DNA of 64,000 bases. Source: CAYPHY01 sp964410625 (lineage in GTDB: Bacteria > Chloroflexota > Anaerolineae > Promineifilales > Promineifilaceae). Positions 1-8,346 of this stretch are shown one piece after another (position 1 is the stretch's first letter; each line of letters begins with the position of its first letter). Position numbers and translations under genes: made by a program. The DNA lies in NCBI GenBank assembly GCA_964410625.1, contig CAYPHY010000006.1:124001-188000 (forward strand), written 5' to 3'. A model generated the notes under the pieces. The model did not search any database. It was not told the origin of the DNA and worked only from the letters and a program-made list of their open reading frames with translations.

Positions 1-651
1 GAACACAATGTCTGGCTGCATGTGGACGCGGCGATGGCGGGAACGGCCGCGCTCTGCCCCGAATTTCGCTCCATCCACGACGGCCTGGAACTGGCCGACA
101 GCTACGCCTTCAACCCCCACAAGTGGATGTTCACCAACTTTGATTGCAACTGCTTTTTCGTCGCCGACCGCGCCGCGCTGATCCGCACGCTCTCCATCCT
201 CCCCGTCTATCTGCGCAACCAGGCGACGGAATCGGGAGCGGTGATTGATTACCGCGATTGGCATGTACAGCTCGGCCGTCGCTTCCGCGCCCTGAAGCTG
301 TGGTTTGTCATTCGCCATTATGGGATTGAGGGGCTGCGTTATCATGTGCGTCGCCATGTCGAGTTGGCACAGCAGTTCGCTGGTTGGGTTGAGGCAGCGG
401 CCGATTTTGAACTTGCCGCTCCACCCTCACTTAATCTTATCTGCTTCCGCCACCACGGAGGGGACGAGCTGAACCAAACATTGCTCGACCGGCTCAATCA
501 AAGCGGCAAGCTTTATCTGACCCATACGGTGTTGGACGGCCGTTACACCCTGCGCCTCTGCATCGGCCAGTCCCACACTGAAGCGCGGCATGTGGAACAG
601 GCGTGGAAGTTGATTCAAGAGACGGCCGCTGCATTAGAGGCGCCTATATAA
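1..651 (+). CDS. PLP-dependent decarboxylase, C-terminal part (group II / aromatic amino acid decarboxylase family)
   Basis: This is the 3' part of a gene that begins before the window; frame 1 is open from base 1 to the TAA at 649-651. The family removes the carboxyl group of an amino acid using pyridoxal phosphate. Visible signatures are HVDAAMAG near the start, matching the cofactor-contacting Asp and Ala of the family, and NPHKW, whose Lys (codon at 121-123) should form the Schiff base. The C-terminal small domain follows (LYLTHTVLDGRYTLRLCIG), typical of aromatic-L-amino-acid / tyrosine / tryptophan decarboxylases. The substrate cannot be decided from this fragment, and glutamate decarboxylase-like members are less likely. 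About half of the usual 470-500 residue protein is present. The CDS is 5'-partial only because of the window edge. Confidence 0.85.
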   Translation, partial: EHNVWLHVDAAMAGTAALCPEFRSIHDGLELADSYAFNPHKWMFTNFDCNCFFVADRAALIRTLSILPVYLRNQATESGAVIDYRDWHVQLGRRFRALKLWFVIRHYGIEGLRYHVRRHVELAQQFAGWVEAAADFELAAPPSLNLICFRHHGGDELNQTLLDRLNQSGKLYLTHTVLDGRYTLRLCIGQSHTEARHVEQAWKLIQETAAALEAPI

Positions 652-744
652 ACTCCTGCGTGCTTGAGTTCAAAGGCAGAAAACGGTATGGTGGGTGAGG
701 TGGGTGAATAGAGATTAGTGGGAATAACTCTTTAGACAGGATTT

Positions 745-791
745 ACAGGATTAACAAGATAAAGCCTCCCTGCCAATCTTGTTAATCCTGT
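745..791. repeat. Perfect 16-bp inverted repeat (ACAGGATTAACAAGAT word)
   Basis: Arms at 745-760 and 776-791 are exact reverse complements around a 15-base loop. The element sits about 95 bases past the decarboxylase stop and before the DUF4256 gene. It could fold as a strong RNA hairpin and act as a 3'-end or termination structure, though no T-tract follows. It belongs to the set of short-word inverted repeats that fills the gaps of this window. Confidence 0.75.
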
Positions 792-848
792 CTATGACCG
801 ATATTGTCTAATGAATGTTATGTTCAAAGCCAAAGGAGCGATACAACT

Positions 849-1460
849 ATGGCAAAAGGATCAAAGGGTAAAAGTGGCCCTCCTCCAAAGATTGAAATAG
901 TAAAAGAATTTTCACCAGAACAAGGTGAAGCGTTACTAGAAACGTTGCAAGCCCGTTTTGAGGAAAACATGAGCCGCCATAAAGGTGTTAAATGGGCTGA
1001 TATACAAGCGAAGCTGGAAGCGGATGCGGATAAGTTAGCATCGCTCTTTGCAATGGAAAGCAGCGGCGGCGAACCGGATGTGGTCGGTTATGATAAAAAG
1101 ACGGGCGAGTACATCTTTTATGATTGTTCAGAGCAAAGTCCTAAAGGGCGCAGAAGTATCTGTTACGATGGAGAAGCGCAGAAACAAAGAGAGAAGAAAG
1201 GTGTTTACCCGGCCGGTAACGCGGTAGACCTGGCGGCCGCTATGGGGACCGAGCTTTTAACGGAGGACGAGTATCGGGAACTCCAAAAACTTGGAGAATT
1301 TGACACGAAAACAGAAAGCTGGGTGAAAACGCCTGATGATGTTAGAGAGTTAGGTGGTGCGCTCTATTGCGATCGTCGCTACGGCCGTGTCTTTACGTCC
1401 CACAACAGTGCACCCTCCTTTTATTCCTCCAGGGGATTTCGTGGCTCGCTGAAAGTCTAA
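849..1460 (+). CDS. DUF4256 family protein
   Basis: A 203-residue soluble protein of unknown function, recognised as DUF4256 from its overall pattern: KGVKWADIQAKL, a central EPDVVGYDKKTGEYIFYDCSEQSPKGRRSICYD-like block, and a C-terminal GGALYCDRRYGRVFTSHNSAPSFYSSRGFRG-like block (cited only as landmarks at about residues 77-110 and 170-200). The start at 849 is chosen over an upstream TTG at 804 because AAGGAG lies at 833-838, ten bases before this ATG. Conserved Tyr, Asp and Arg residues dominate and there is no signal peptide or membrane segment. Codon use is AT-richer at the 5' end than in its neighbours. The gene stands alone between repeat-bearing gaps. No biochemical role is established for the family to my knowledge. 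Confidence 0.75.
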   Translation: MAKGSKGKSGPPPKIEIVKEFSPEQGEALLETLQARFEENMSRHKGVKWADIQAKLEADADKLASLFAMESSGGEPDVVGYDKKTGEYIFYDCSEQSPKGRRSICYDGEAQKQREKKGVYPAGNAVDLAAAMGTELLTEDEYRELQKLGEFDTKTESWVKTPDDVRELGGALYCDRRYGRVFTSHNSAPSFYSSRGFRGSLKV

Positions 1461-1473
1461 ATACGGATTTCTT

Positions 1474-1503
1474 TGACACGAATTTCACGAATGACACGAA
1501 TTA
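1474..1503. repeat. GACACGAAT / CACGAAT direct-word repeat
   Basis: Three copies of (ga)CACGAAT in a row just after the DUF4256 stop. This is one of about ten copies in the window of the word family GACACGAAT. The rest of the 1461-1929 gap contains the palindrome at 1705-1730 and no convincing gene. Confidence 0.7.
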
Positions 1504-1704
1504 GTATCCCTATTGATCCGTCCCATCCGTAACAACCACGGTTAATAGGTAAAACTAACTCTTCGTACCTTTCCCCGTAAGACAAATTGAAAGTAATTTA
1601 GCCTATGCTGGCGGGAAGCTGGCAATAGTTGTGCGCGTTCCAGCATCTCTTTCTAATTTTGAGGAGTATGGTAAGAGGCGCGAGACGCAACGGCCGAGAG
1701 TGAT

Positions 1705-1730
1705 TGTCAATTCACAGTTGTGAATTGACA
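1705..1730. promoter_or_regulatory. Perfect 12-bp-arm palindrome, candidate operator
   Basis: TGTCAATTCACA and its exact reverse complement flank only GT, giving a 26-bp dyad about 200 bases upstream of the beta-helix gene. Such a short loop is poor for an RNA terminator and better for a dimeric regulator site or a cruciform. No regulator gene is next to it, so the role is inferred. Confidence 0.45.
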
Positions 1731-1929
1731 GTTAACTATTAAAAACTGCCAGTTGTGCCATCTTCCCATAGACTCCCAAAATTATAAACCTGTCTGTCGT
1801 ACTGCTCCGAACGTATTGGAATACGGCGTGGTTATCGTTGCGTTGTTGCTGCCCGGCATTATTGCTGCCTGGCAATTTTCCACCATGCCTATTTTTAATT
1901 TAGAAGCGAGTAACGGAGGAAGTAAAGTA

Positions 1930-4248
1930 ATGATCTTTTCACGTAACAGTAGTCGTAGCTTGTTGTTTTTGTTTATTGGTCTATTGATCGCGGCCGCGTT
2001 GGTGGCCAAGACGGCCGTTTTCGCCGCCACCGACCGCTATATCGCTCCCGCCGGGACAGACGCCGGGGATTGCAGCAATATTGGCACGCCTTGTAAGACC
2101 CTCGCCTATGTAGTCAGTCAGGCAGTTGCGGGCGACACCATCCATCTGGCTTCCGGAACCTACAGCGGCGCGGGCAATCAGAATGTACAGGTCAACAAGG
2201 CGCTAACCTTCATCGGCGCAGGAACGGCGACCACCTTCGTCGAACCGGCCGGGGATGGTTTTGAAATCCTGGCCGACAATGTGAACGTCAAAGCCATGAC
2301 CTTTCGCAACGTCAGCAACGGCCTGTGGGCGGTGCGTTTGTGGAAAAACATGGGGTCAGTCAGCAACGTCACCTTCGACACCGTCCATTTTCTCAACAAC
2401 CAGACACGTGGTATTGAACTGCACAACAACACCACAATTAACAACCTTGTCGTCCGCGACAGCCTGTTTGATGGCAACAGCGAACATGGCATCCGCATGT
2501 CGTCCAACGTCATTGTTGACGGCCTCGACCTGCTCAACACCACCTTTCAAAACAACGGTATCGCCGGTTTTCGCCAGAGTGACGGCGCGGGGCATTTGCG
2601 CGATCTGCATGTAGACAAGTCCACCTTTAACAACAACACCTATGGTATTCACGTCCACGAACTGCGCGACTCGCTGATCGAAAATAGTCAATTCAACGGC
2701 AATGAGATCGGCGTGTGGTACGATGATGATGTCAATCTCGCCCCGGTCTATTCAGGCAATACAATCATTGAGGACAATACCTTCAGCGACCACAGCGCCT
2801 CGGCGATTGTCGCCCACTTCGACACCAGTGAACTGAATAACAAACTAACGATTCAAAACAATACGATCACCCAAAATGTAGGGCTGTTGACCGGCCCTAG
2901 CGCACAAATCGAACTGGGGATGGATTTCACGACCACACATGCGGCCGTTGACATTCTCGGCAACCAGATCACCCTTTCCGGTACACTTGGCGGCGCAACG
3001 GCCGCGCATGGCATCAAACTCCTCGGCGGGCTGGATAACGTCACACTGGACGGCAACACCATCAACGGCGGTAACGTGGGCAACAACGGTGGCACGCCGC
3101 CCTCCTCCGGCGTCTTCCTCTCCACCAACAACAACCAGTTCGGCAGCACCCACGCCAATACCCATGTCCTGTTGACCAAGAACCAGATCGCTAACTTCGT
3201 CAACGGGGTGAGCATCTTCGATGAGATCAACAGCGTCTTTGGCAATGTGCCGGTGGGGGCGATGGTGGAGATCACGCGCAATAGCCTGACCGGCCACAGC
3301 GGCTTTGGCACTCGCTCTGGCATGACCACGCCGGTCATCGGCACCTGCAACTGGTGGGGCGCGGCCGACGGCCCCTCCGGTTCCGGCCCCGGCACGGGCA
3401 ACGCCGTCAGCGACTTCATCACCTTCAACCCCTGGCTGGACAGCAACGACCTTAACCAGGCGTGTGGTAATCCCTTTAGTATCTACGATATTTTCATCAG
3501 CCCGAACAGCAACGGCAGTATCCCCAGTGCCAACATTGTCCACGCCGATGAAGATATTCTCGCCTATGACTTCGATACCAACACGTGGGTCTTCCTCTTC
3601 GATGGTTCCGATGTGGGTGTGAAGACCAATCTGACCGGGTTTACGTTTGATCCCTTTGGCTGTTTGCTGATGTCGTTTAATGGCAATGAGAAGAAGCTAC
3701 CAGGAATGGGCCCGGTCAAGCCACATGATGTGGTCAAGTTCTGCCCCACCAAGCTGGGCGAAGATACTGCCGGTACATTTAGCTGGTTCCTGGATGGGTC
3801 GGATGTGGGACTGACCACTGCCGGTGAAATTATTGACGCAATGGACTTGCTGCCGGACGGCCGCCTGTTGATCAGCACCAAGAAGGCGTATAACGTCCCG
3901 GCTACCGGTGGCGGCGTGCTGAAAGGAACAAAATCGGACCTGCTTGTCTTTAACTTCACCAGCTATGGTGAGAATTCGGCCGGAACATGGGCAAAATACC
4001 TCGATAGCAAGCATGTCGCCGGACTGGCAAAAGAGAATTTGATCGGTGCCTGGTACAACCCCTTCAGCGGCGATCTATTCGTGAGTGTATGGGATAAATT
4101 TAACGTCGGTGGGCTGACCGGAGATGAAAACGACATCTTCATCGTGCGGCCGTTGGGTGGAAACAACTATAGCGTGCATCCCTACTGGGACGGTGCTGCT
4201 TATGGCTACAAACAACGACTGCATAGTATGCATGTGGACTTGCCGTAG
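1930..4248 (+). CDS. Secreted right-handed parallel beta-helix protein
   Basis: A 772-residue exported protein. The ATG at 1930 is chosen because CGGAGGA precedes it at 1914-1920 and it begins a classic signal peptide (basic MIFSRNSSRS, hydrophobic stretch to about residue 25, cleavage near VFAAT). In-frame sequence reaches back to 1753 but lacks a ribosome site. Residues about 35-510 are a beta-helix rich in NNT, GNxI and DNVxxxG turns (pectate-lyase-like or Omp-like fold, usually carbohydrate- or surface-related). Residues about 535-770 hold at least three repeats built on the phrase FDGSDVGL...LPDGRLLIS, each ending in a Trp/Phe-rich strand. No catalytic residues of a known lyase are obvious. 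Likely an extracellular or surface structural or sugar-binding protein. Confidence 0.75.
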   Translation: MIFSRNSSRSLLFLFIGLLIAAALVAKTAVFAATDRYIAPAGTDAGDCSNIGTPCKTLAYVVSQAVAGDTIHLASGTYSGAGNQNVQVNKALTFIGAGTATTFVEPAGDGFEILADNVNVKAMTFRNVSNGLWAVRLWKNMGSVSNVTFDTVHFLNNQTRGIELHNNTTINNLVVRDSLFDGNSEHGIRMSSNVIVDGLDLLNTTFQNNGIAGFRQSDGAGHLRDLHVDKSTFNNNTYGIHVHELRDSLIENSQFNGNEIGVWYDDDVNLAPVYSGNTIIEDNTFSDHSASAIVAHFDTSELNNKLTIQNNTITQNVGLLTGPSAQIELGMDFTTTHAAVDILGNQITLSGTLGGATAAHGIKLLGGLDNVTLDGNTINGGNVGNNGGTPPSSGVFLSTNNNQFGSTHANTHVLLTKNQIANFVNGVSIFDEINSVFGNVPVGAMVEITRNSLTGHSGFGTRSGMTTPVIGTCNWWGAADGPSGSGPGTGNAVSDFITFNPWLDSNDLNQACGNPFSIYDIFISPNSNGSIPSANIVHADEDILAYDFDTNTWVFLFDGSDVGVKTNLTGFTFDPFGCLLMSFNGNEKKLPGMGPVKPHDVVKFCPTKLGEDTAGTFSWFLDGSDVGLTTAGEIIDAMDLLPDGRLLISTKKAYNVPATGGGVLKGTKSDLLVFNFTSYGENSAGTWAKYLDSKHVAGLAKENLIGAWYNPFSGDLFVSVWDKFNVGGLTGDENDIFIVRPLGGNNYSVHPYWDGAAYGYKQRLHSMHVDLP

Positions 4249-4328
4249 GTGGGTAGTAAGCAGGGGGCAGTAGGTAGTAATAGTACGCTTACTGCTCGCC
4301 CTCTTCCATAGAATAAATCCACGAATTG

Positions 4329-4372
4329 ACACGAATCTTCACGAATAAAGTCAAATTCGTGAAGATTCGTGT
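4329..4372. terminator. 18-bp perfect inverted repeat between convergent genes
   Basis: Arms at 4329-4346 (ACACGAATCTTCACGAAT) and 4355-4372 are exact reverse complements with an 8-base loop. The element sits between the ends of the rightward beta-helix gene and the leftward GNAT gene, and its right arm touches the GNAT stop codon. Placement suggests a bidirectional 3'-end structure, but there is no strong T-tract, so terminator activity is inferred. It uses the GACACGAAT word family. Confidence 0.6.
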
Positions 4373-4941
4373 TCATTTGGTGAGGCGCATAATCGGCCGT
4401 GTCTCCGAACGACGAGCCACTTCCACAAAGCCGACGGTCTTGTAGGTAGAGACAAACCCTGTCCAGGCAAAGACGGTAGGCATTTCCCCTTGCTTGGGTT
4501 CAATCGGATACCCTTCGACGACGCGGCCGCCTTGCGAGGCGATATAGTCAACGGCCGCACGCAACAGTGCCATACTCATCCCCTGCCCCTGGAAGTGGCG
4601 CGGGATGAAAAAGCAGCCAATTGACCAGACCGGCGTCTCATCTACAGCCTTCAACATGCGCGAGCGGTTCAGGCGCGGATAACGCTCACGCGGGGCAAAG
4701 GAGCACCAGCCCACCGGCACACCCTCCCGGTAGGCGAGAATCCCCGGCACTTCCCCGCCTCAACAATCGCTTTCAAGGCCAGCCGGTTGGCTTCCCCCTT
4801 GTTGCGGTCGTGGTCGCTGCTGCTCTGTCGCCACCACATGCACCAACAGCCCCCCACCGCCCCACGCGGCCCAAAGAGTTGTTCCAGGTCCCGCCAGCGA
4901 TCGGCCGTCAGCGGGTGAAAGCTCAATTCCTGGTTCATCAT
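4373..4941 (-). pseudogene. GNAT-family N-acetyltransferase, split by a one-base frameshift
   Basis: Two overlapping leftward reading frames together form one acetyltransferase of about 190 residues. The first (4941 down to about 4757) gives the N-terminus MMNQELSFHPLTADRW...LALKAIVEAG. The second (4750 to 4373) continues as PGILAYREGVPVGWCSFAPRERYP and holds the acetyl-CoA loop region (PRHFQGQGMSMALLRAAVDY, a Q/RxxGxG/A-type loop). The frames meet at a run of four C (4753-4756, G on the coding strand); five would restore the frame. This is either a recent inactivating deletion or a homopolymer sequencing error. Close relatives are small uncharacterised GNAT proteins with an N-terminal W-rich segment. 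The substrate is unknown. Confidence 0.7.
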
Positions 4942-4960
4942 CTGATTTCAAAGATTTTTC

Positions 4961-5015
4961 GACACGAATGGCACGAATTTCACAAATTATGAAAGTTGTT
5001 CGTGCCATTCGTGTC
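4961..5015. repeat. GACACGAAT-word inverted repeat
   Basis: Arms GACACGAATGGCACGAA (4961-4977) and its exact reverse complement (4999-5015), with a further half-copy ATTCGTGTCG just beyond. It lies between the GNAT start and the SWIM-protein stop, both leftward, so it marks the 3' end of the SWIM gene. Confidence 0.7.
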
Positions 5016-5030
5016 ATTCGTGTCGAAATA

Positions 5031-6833
5031 TTATAAGCCGGCCCGATCCAATTCCTCTTTCAATGCTCGCAAGGTACGGTATTCTTCGCGGATGCGCTGG
5101 ATCAGCTGCTCCCAGGCGCGGCCGTCGGCCAGCCGTGTCTCATACAGCTTTTTCACCTGCGCCAACAACTTGGCCGCTTCCTTGTAATTTTCCCGCCCTC
5201 GTGCATTAATGCGCTTTTCCGCCTCTGCCAGATAGAGCCGGATGGCCTCCTGGGGATGGCTGGATTCGGCCGCTTCCGCTACCTCCAGCCGAGGAACATA
5301 GCTGTAAAACGGTTGTGGCTGGCTCTCCGCCTGTTGCAAACTCCCCAGTGCCGCCGCCACATTATCTTCAAAGAGGTGAATTTCCGTTAGCCGGATGAAC
5401 GCGCCCTGTTCTGCCAACCGGTTGTGGATCACCCTGCGCCGTTGCTCCCATTGGCCCAGTTGCTCTGCCAACTCCTGTATCTCTTGATACCGTTCCAACG
5501 ACGTATGTTGCCAAAAGAGACGTTCGCTAATTTGCAGCGCCTCTTTCCTGTTGCCCGCCTCCACCGCTCGTTGCCTTAGCCACTCCTCCAACCGCCTATC
5601 ATTACTTGCTGCCGTTCGCTCCCATACCAGATCGGTCGCCACGGCCGCCTGCCCATGAAAAACAAAGCGCTCGGCCAGTTGCAACAAGGTATAGTCATTG
5701 GCCTCCTGGGCGGCATGGATCGCCTCGCGGAGCCGCCCCAGCTGCAACAACCGCTCCACTAAATCCACCGTCCGCCCCGTTTGGCGGCAAATCTCCAGAT
5801 AGCGCTCGTCGTCCAATGCCTCTTCCTGCAGTTTCAGCAGCCAGCCGCCATATGCCTTTCGCCGCCAGCCGCGACTCCAGCTATCCTCATCCTGCTCCTC
5901 CATCTCCGGCAAAGCGGCCGCCACCCACCCGGCCATCGTCTCTTTTTCCGCGGCCGTTGCCCCCGCTGCTACAATCTCCGCAATATCCTCGCCCAGACCG
6001 ACACCACCCTGCTCAATATTCAGCATCTGCACCTCAAAAAAGGTTCGCAGCATTGAATGGCGTGCCTCGGCCGCTCCAGGCTCTTGGGGGTCGGCCGCGG
6101 CCAAACAAGCCCCAAGTTGCGTCACGCAATCGCTAATCAGGATAAAGACATCATCCGACTCGTCATGAAACATATTCAGTTGTGGCAATAGTTCGGTGAT
6201 GATGGTTTGGAAGACCAACATTCCTTTCGCCCAATCCCCATGTACCAAATAGCTGGCTCCAACCTCCATGATGGGTTTTAATCCCTGCTGTAAATGGCGT
6301 CCGGCCTGGTAGTCATAGCCATAGCCATACTCATCAGCATAGGGGACAAGCAGGTTTTCGATTTGCCGCCGGATCAGATGTTCATCTATCGTCCCTTGTG
6401 GGGCCTGCCCGGCAGCGACAGAGGGCAACTCGAGAATGTCTTCCAGGTCGGGGTGTCGCTCCAGCATCCTCTCAATGAGGTAGATCAACGCCTCCTTGCT
6501 ACGGCCGCTCAACGATTTCGTCACCGATTCCAGTTCGACAAACCGTTGCGGCGCGTGCAGCCAGGTCAGCAACAGCGCGGCGGCGTGCTTGCAATGGCCA
6601 CCATCCCCCACCGGGCAAGAGCAATCGCCGAAGGCAATCGCTCCGTCTTGCAGGGTGATCTCCACGCGATAAGGCTGGGACATGGAGCCATAGCAGTCGG
6701 CCGCCAGCGTATTCCCTCTTCTCCTCGGCCGTTGGATGCTGTTATCGTGATAATAAGCACGGCCGCGCTCGAAGGAACGGCCGCCGACCCAGGACTTTAT
6801 TTCTTTTTCGCTTAAAGCATTGATTGAAGCCAT
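5031..6833 (-). CDS. SWIM zinc-finger protein
   Basis: A 600-residue protein with a SWIM zinc finger near its N-terminus: Cys71, Cys73, Cys81 and His83 (CSCPVGDGGHCKH) fit the CxCx(n)CxH pattern, a DNA- or protein-binding module. Residues about 100-590 are helical and Glu/Leu/Ala rich, resembling the TPR-like tails of bacterial SWIM proteins (for example EERYLEICRQTGR, LERLLQLGRLREAI, RENYKEAAKLLAQVKKLYE). Length and layout match the uncharacterised SWIM proteins often found in Chloroflexi and Cyanobacteria. The ATG at 6833 begins the conserved ALSEKEIKSWVGGRSFERG segment, which supports this start. No partner gene adjoins it. Its role may involve DNA metabolism but is not established. Confidence 0.85.
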   Translation of the reverse strand: MASINALSEKEIKSWVGGRSFERGRAYYHDNSIQRPRRRGNTLAADCYGSMSQPYRVEITLQDGAIAFGDCSCPVGDGGHCKHAAALLLTWLHAPQRFVELESVTKSLSGRSKEALIYLIERMLERHPDLEDILELPSVAAGQAPQGTIDEHLIRRQIENLLVPYADEYGYGYDYQAGRHLQQGLKPIMEVGASYLVHGDWAKGMLVFQTIITELLPQLNMFHDESDDVFILISDCVTQLGACLAAADPQEPGAAEARHSMLRTFFEVQMLNIEQGGVGLGEDIAEIVAAGATAAEKETMAGWVAAALPEMEEQDEDSWSRGWRRKAYGGWLLKLQEEALDDERYLEICRQTGRTVDLVERLLQLGRLREAIHAAQEANDYTLLQLAERFVFHGQAAVATDLVWERTAASNDRRLEEWLRQRAVEAGNRKEALQISERLFWQHTSLERYQEIQELAEQLGQWEQRRRVIHNRLAEQGAFIRLTEIHLFEDNVAAALGSLQQAESQPQPFYSYVPRLEVAEAAESSHPQEAIRLYLAEAEKRINARGRENYKEAAKLLAQVKKLYETRLADGRAWEQLIQRIREEYRTLRALKEELDRAGL

Positions 6834-6915
6834 TAGTCCAATCTACCAAAGTGGTAGGATAAAAGTAATTGTATAGAGAACGGTTTCTATTGTCTATTAC
6901 TACCTGGTGACTATA

Positions 6916-8244
6916 TTACCTTCGCGCGGCCGTCATCCACAATCCATCATGCGGCCGCAGCGTCACCAGTGCCTCCATTTTCACCGGCCGGTTGGGGAGT
7001 AGATCGAGCTGAAAGCGTTGGGCGACGGTGGCTAAAATCAGTGGCCCTTCTAGTAACGCAAACTGGTCGCCAATGCAGAGGCGCGGGCCGCCACCAAAGG
7101 GGATATAGGCAAATCGCGGCCGTTCGGCGGCCGTTTCTGGCATAAAGCGTTGGGGGCTAAAGGCCAGCGGGTCAGGCCAAAAGTCGGGGTGGCGGTGGAT
7201 AACATAGGGGCTGATGACCACAATCCCATCGGCCGCTATCCCCACTGGATCATCGGCCAATGCCCGGCGCGTGATCAACCATGCCGGCGGATAGAGGCGC
7301 AGCGTCTCGTCAAATATGGCGCGGGTGAAAGGCAAGTTGGGCATATCGGCCGCCGTTGGCAACCGCCCCCCCAACACCCCATCCAACTCCGCTTCTAACC
7401 GTTCACGGATGGCTGGGTGCTGCGCCAGCAAATACCAGCACCAGGTCAATGCACTGGCTACCGTCTCATGTCCAGCGATGATCAACGTCACCATCTCATC
7501 ACGAATTTGGGCATCGGGCATCCCCTGCCCGGTCGTTTCGTCGCAGGCTTGCAGCAGCATCGAAAGCACATCCCCCTCATCCTGGCCGGAAGCGCGACGA
7601 GCCGCAATCGTTTCATAAATCACCTTGTCCAGCATGGTGATCGCCCGTTGGAAACGGCGATTGCGCGGCGTTGGCACCGATAGCGGCCAAACCAGCAGGT
7701 GGGTGGCGCGATAGATGACGTAATCGAGCAACTCCAGCACCCCCTCGGTCATCTCCCGCGCTTCGTGGCGCAGGTCGAGGTTAAACAGCGTCTTGCCTAC
7801 GATCTCCAGCGTCAGTTGCATCATCGCCGCGTCCACATCACGCGGCCGTTTCGTGTCTTGTTCCGCTTCCCAGCGGTTGAGCATCTCGGCCGTCGCCTCG
7901 ACCATCACCTCTCCCCAGGCAGCAATGCGGCGGCGATGGAAAGCGGGTTGCACCAGACGGCGCTGGTCGAGCCAGAAACGGCCGTCGCTGGTCAGCAGCC
8001 CACGTCCGGTAATTTGCGCCAGCGTGTTATATTGCAGCGTGTTCTTGCTGTAATTGCGGTTGTTGTCTTGCAGGATGTGGCGGATCAGGTCGGGATGGTT
8101 GGCAAGATAGACATGCCAGCGGCCGGCCGGATAATGAACAAAGTCCCCCACTTCGGCCGCGCTGCGCAATAAAAAAGCCAGCGGATCGCGCCGGATGGCA
8201 GGGGCCTGGAGGGGGGAGAGGGGAGCGGTGGTGGGAGAGAGCAT
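6916..8244 (-). CDS. Cytochrome P450
   Basis: A 442-residue soluble P450 mono-oxygenase. All family marks are visible: the I-helix oxygen-activation motif AGHETVAS, the K-helix ETLRLYPP (ExxR), and the haem-binding loop FGGGPRLCIGDQFA with the Cys thiolate ligand. The sequence resembles the CYP102/CYP4-like bacterial P450s that hydroxylate fatty acids or terpenoids, but the substrate cannot be fixed. No ferredoxin or reductase gene is adjacent, so electrons must come from elsewhere. The start codon lies directly against a GAGA-type inverted repeat, and the first residues (MLSPTTAPLSPLQ) are partly built from it. The true start could therefore be a little downstream. Confidence 0.92.
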   Translation of the reverse strand: MLSPTTAPLSPLQAPAIRRDPLAFLLRSAAEVGDFVHYPAGRWHVYLANHPDLIRHILQDNNRNYSKNTLQYNTLAQITGRGLLTSDGRFWLDQRRLVQPAFHRRRIAAWGEVMVEATAEMLNRWEAEQDTKRPRDVDAAMMQLTLEIVGKTLFNLDLRHEAREMTEGVLELLDYVIYRATHLLVWPLSVPTPRNRRFQRAITMLDKVIYETIAARRASGQDEGDVLSMLLQACDETTGQGMPDAQIRDEMVTLIIAGHETVASALTWCWYLLAQHPAIRERLEAELDGVLGGRLPTAADMPNLPFTRAIFDETLRLYPPAWLITRRALADDPVGIAADGIVVISPYVIHRHPDFWPDPLAFSPQRFMPETAAERPRFAYIPFGGGPRLCIGDQFALLEGPLILATVAQRFQLDLLPNRPVKMEALVTLRPHDGLWMTAARR

Positions 8245-8346
8245 AGGAGATTGGGAGACTAAGAGACTGAGAGACTGAGAGATTGAGAGACTATAAGATA
8301 TAGGACTCTAGTCTCCTAATCTCCCAGTCTCATAGTCTCTAATTCT
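8243..8346. repeat. GAGATTGGGAGACT-word inverted repeat
   Basis: A purine tract of repeated gagactgagagatt words is followed by its pyrimidine complement (agtctcctaatctccc). It sits between two leftward genes, provides the stop context of the lipoprotein gene and abuts the P450 start codon. Same family as the elements at 21861, 46304, 60024 and 63305. Confidence 0.75.

Noticed and set aside
1753..1929. In-frame N-terminal extension of the beta-helix gene resembling a Flp-pilin-like segment (LEYGVVIVALLLPGIIAAWQF)
   Set aside because: No ribosome site precedes it, and the ATG at 1930 has both a good site and a full signal peptide. A separate pilin fragment cannot be shown.
2845..3543. Long antisense frames opposite the beta-helix gene, and similar antisense frames opposite most GC-rich genes
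   Set aside because: These are expected from GC-rich codon use; none has a family signature or ribosome site.
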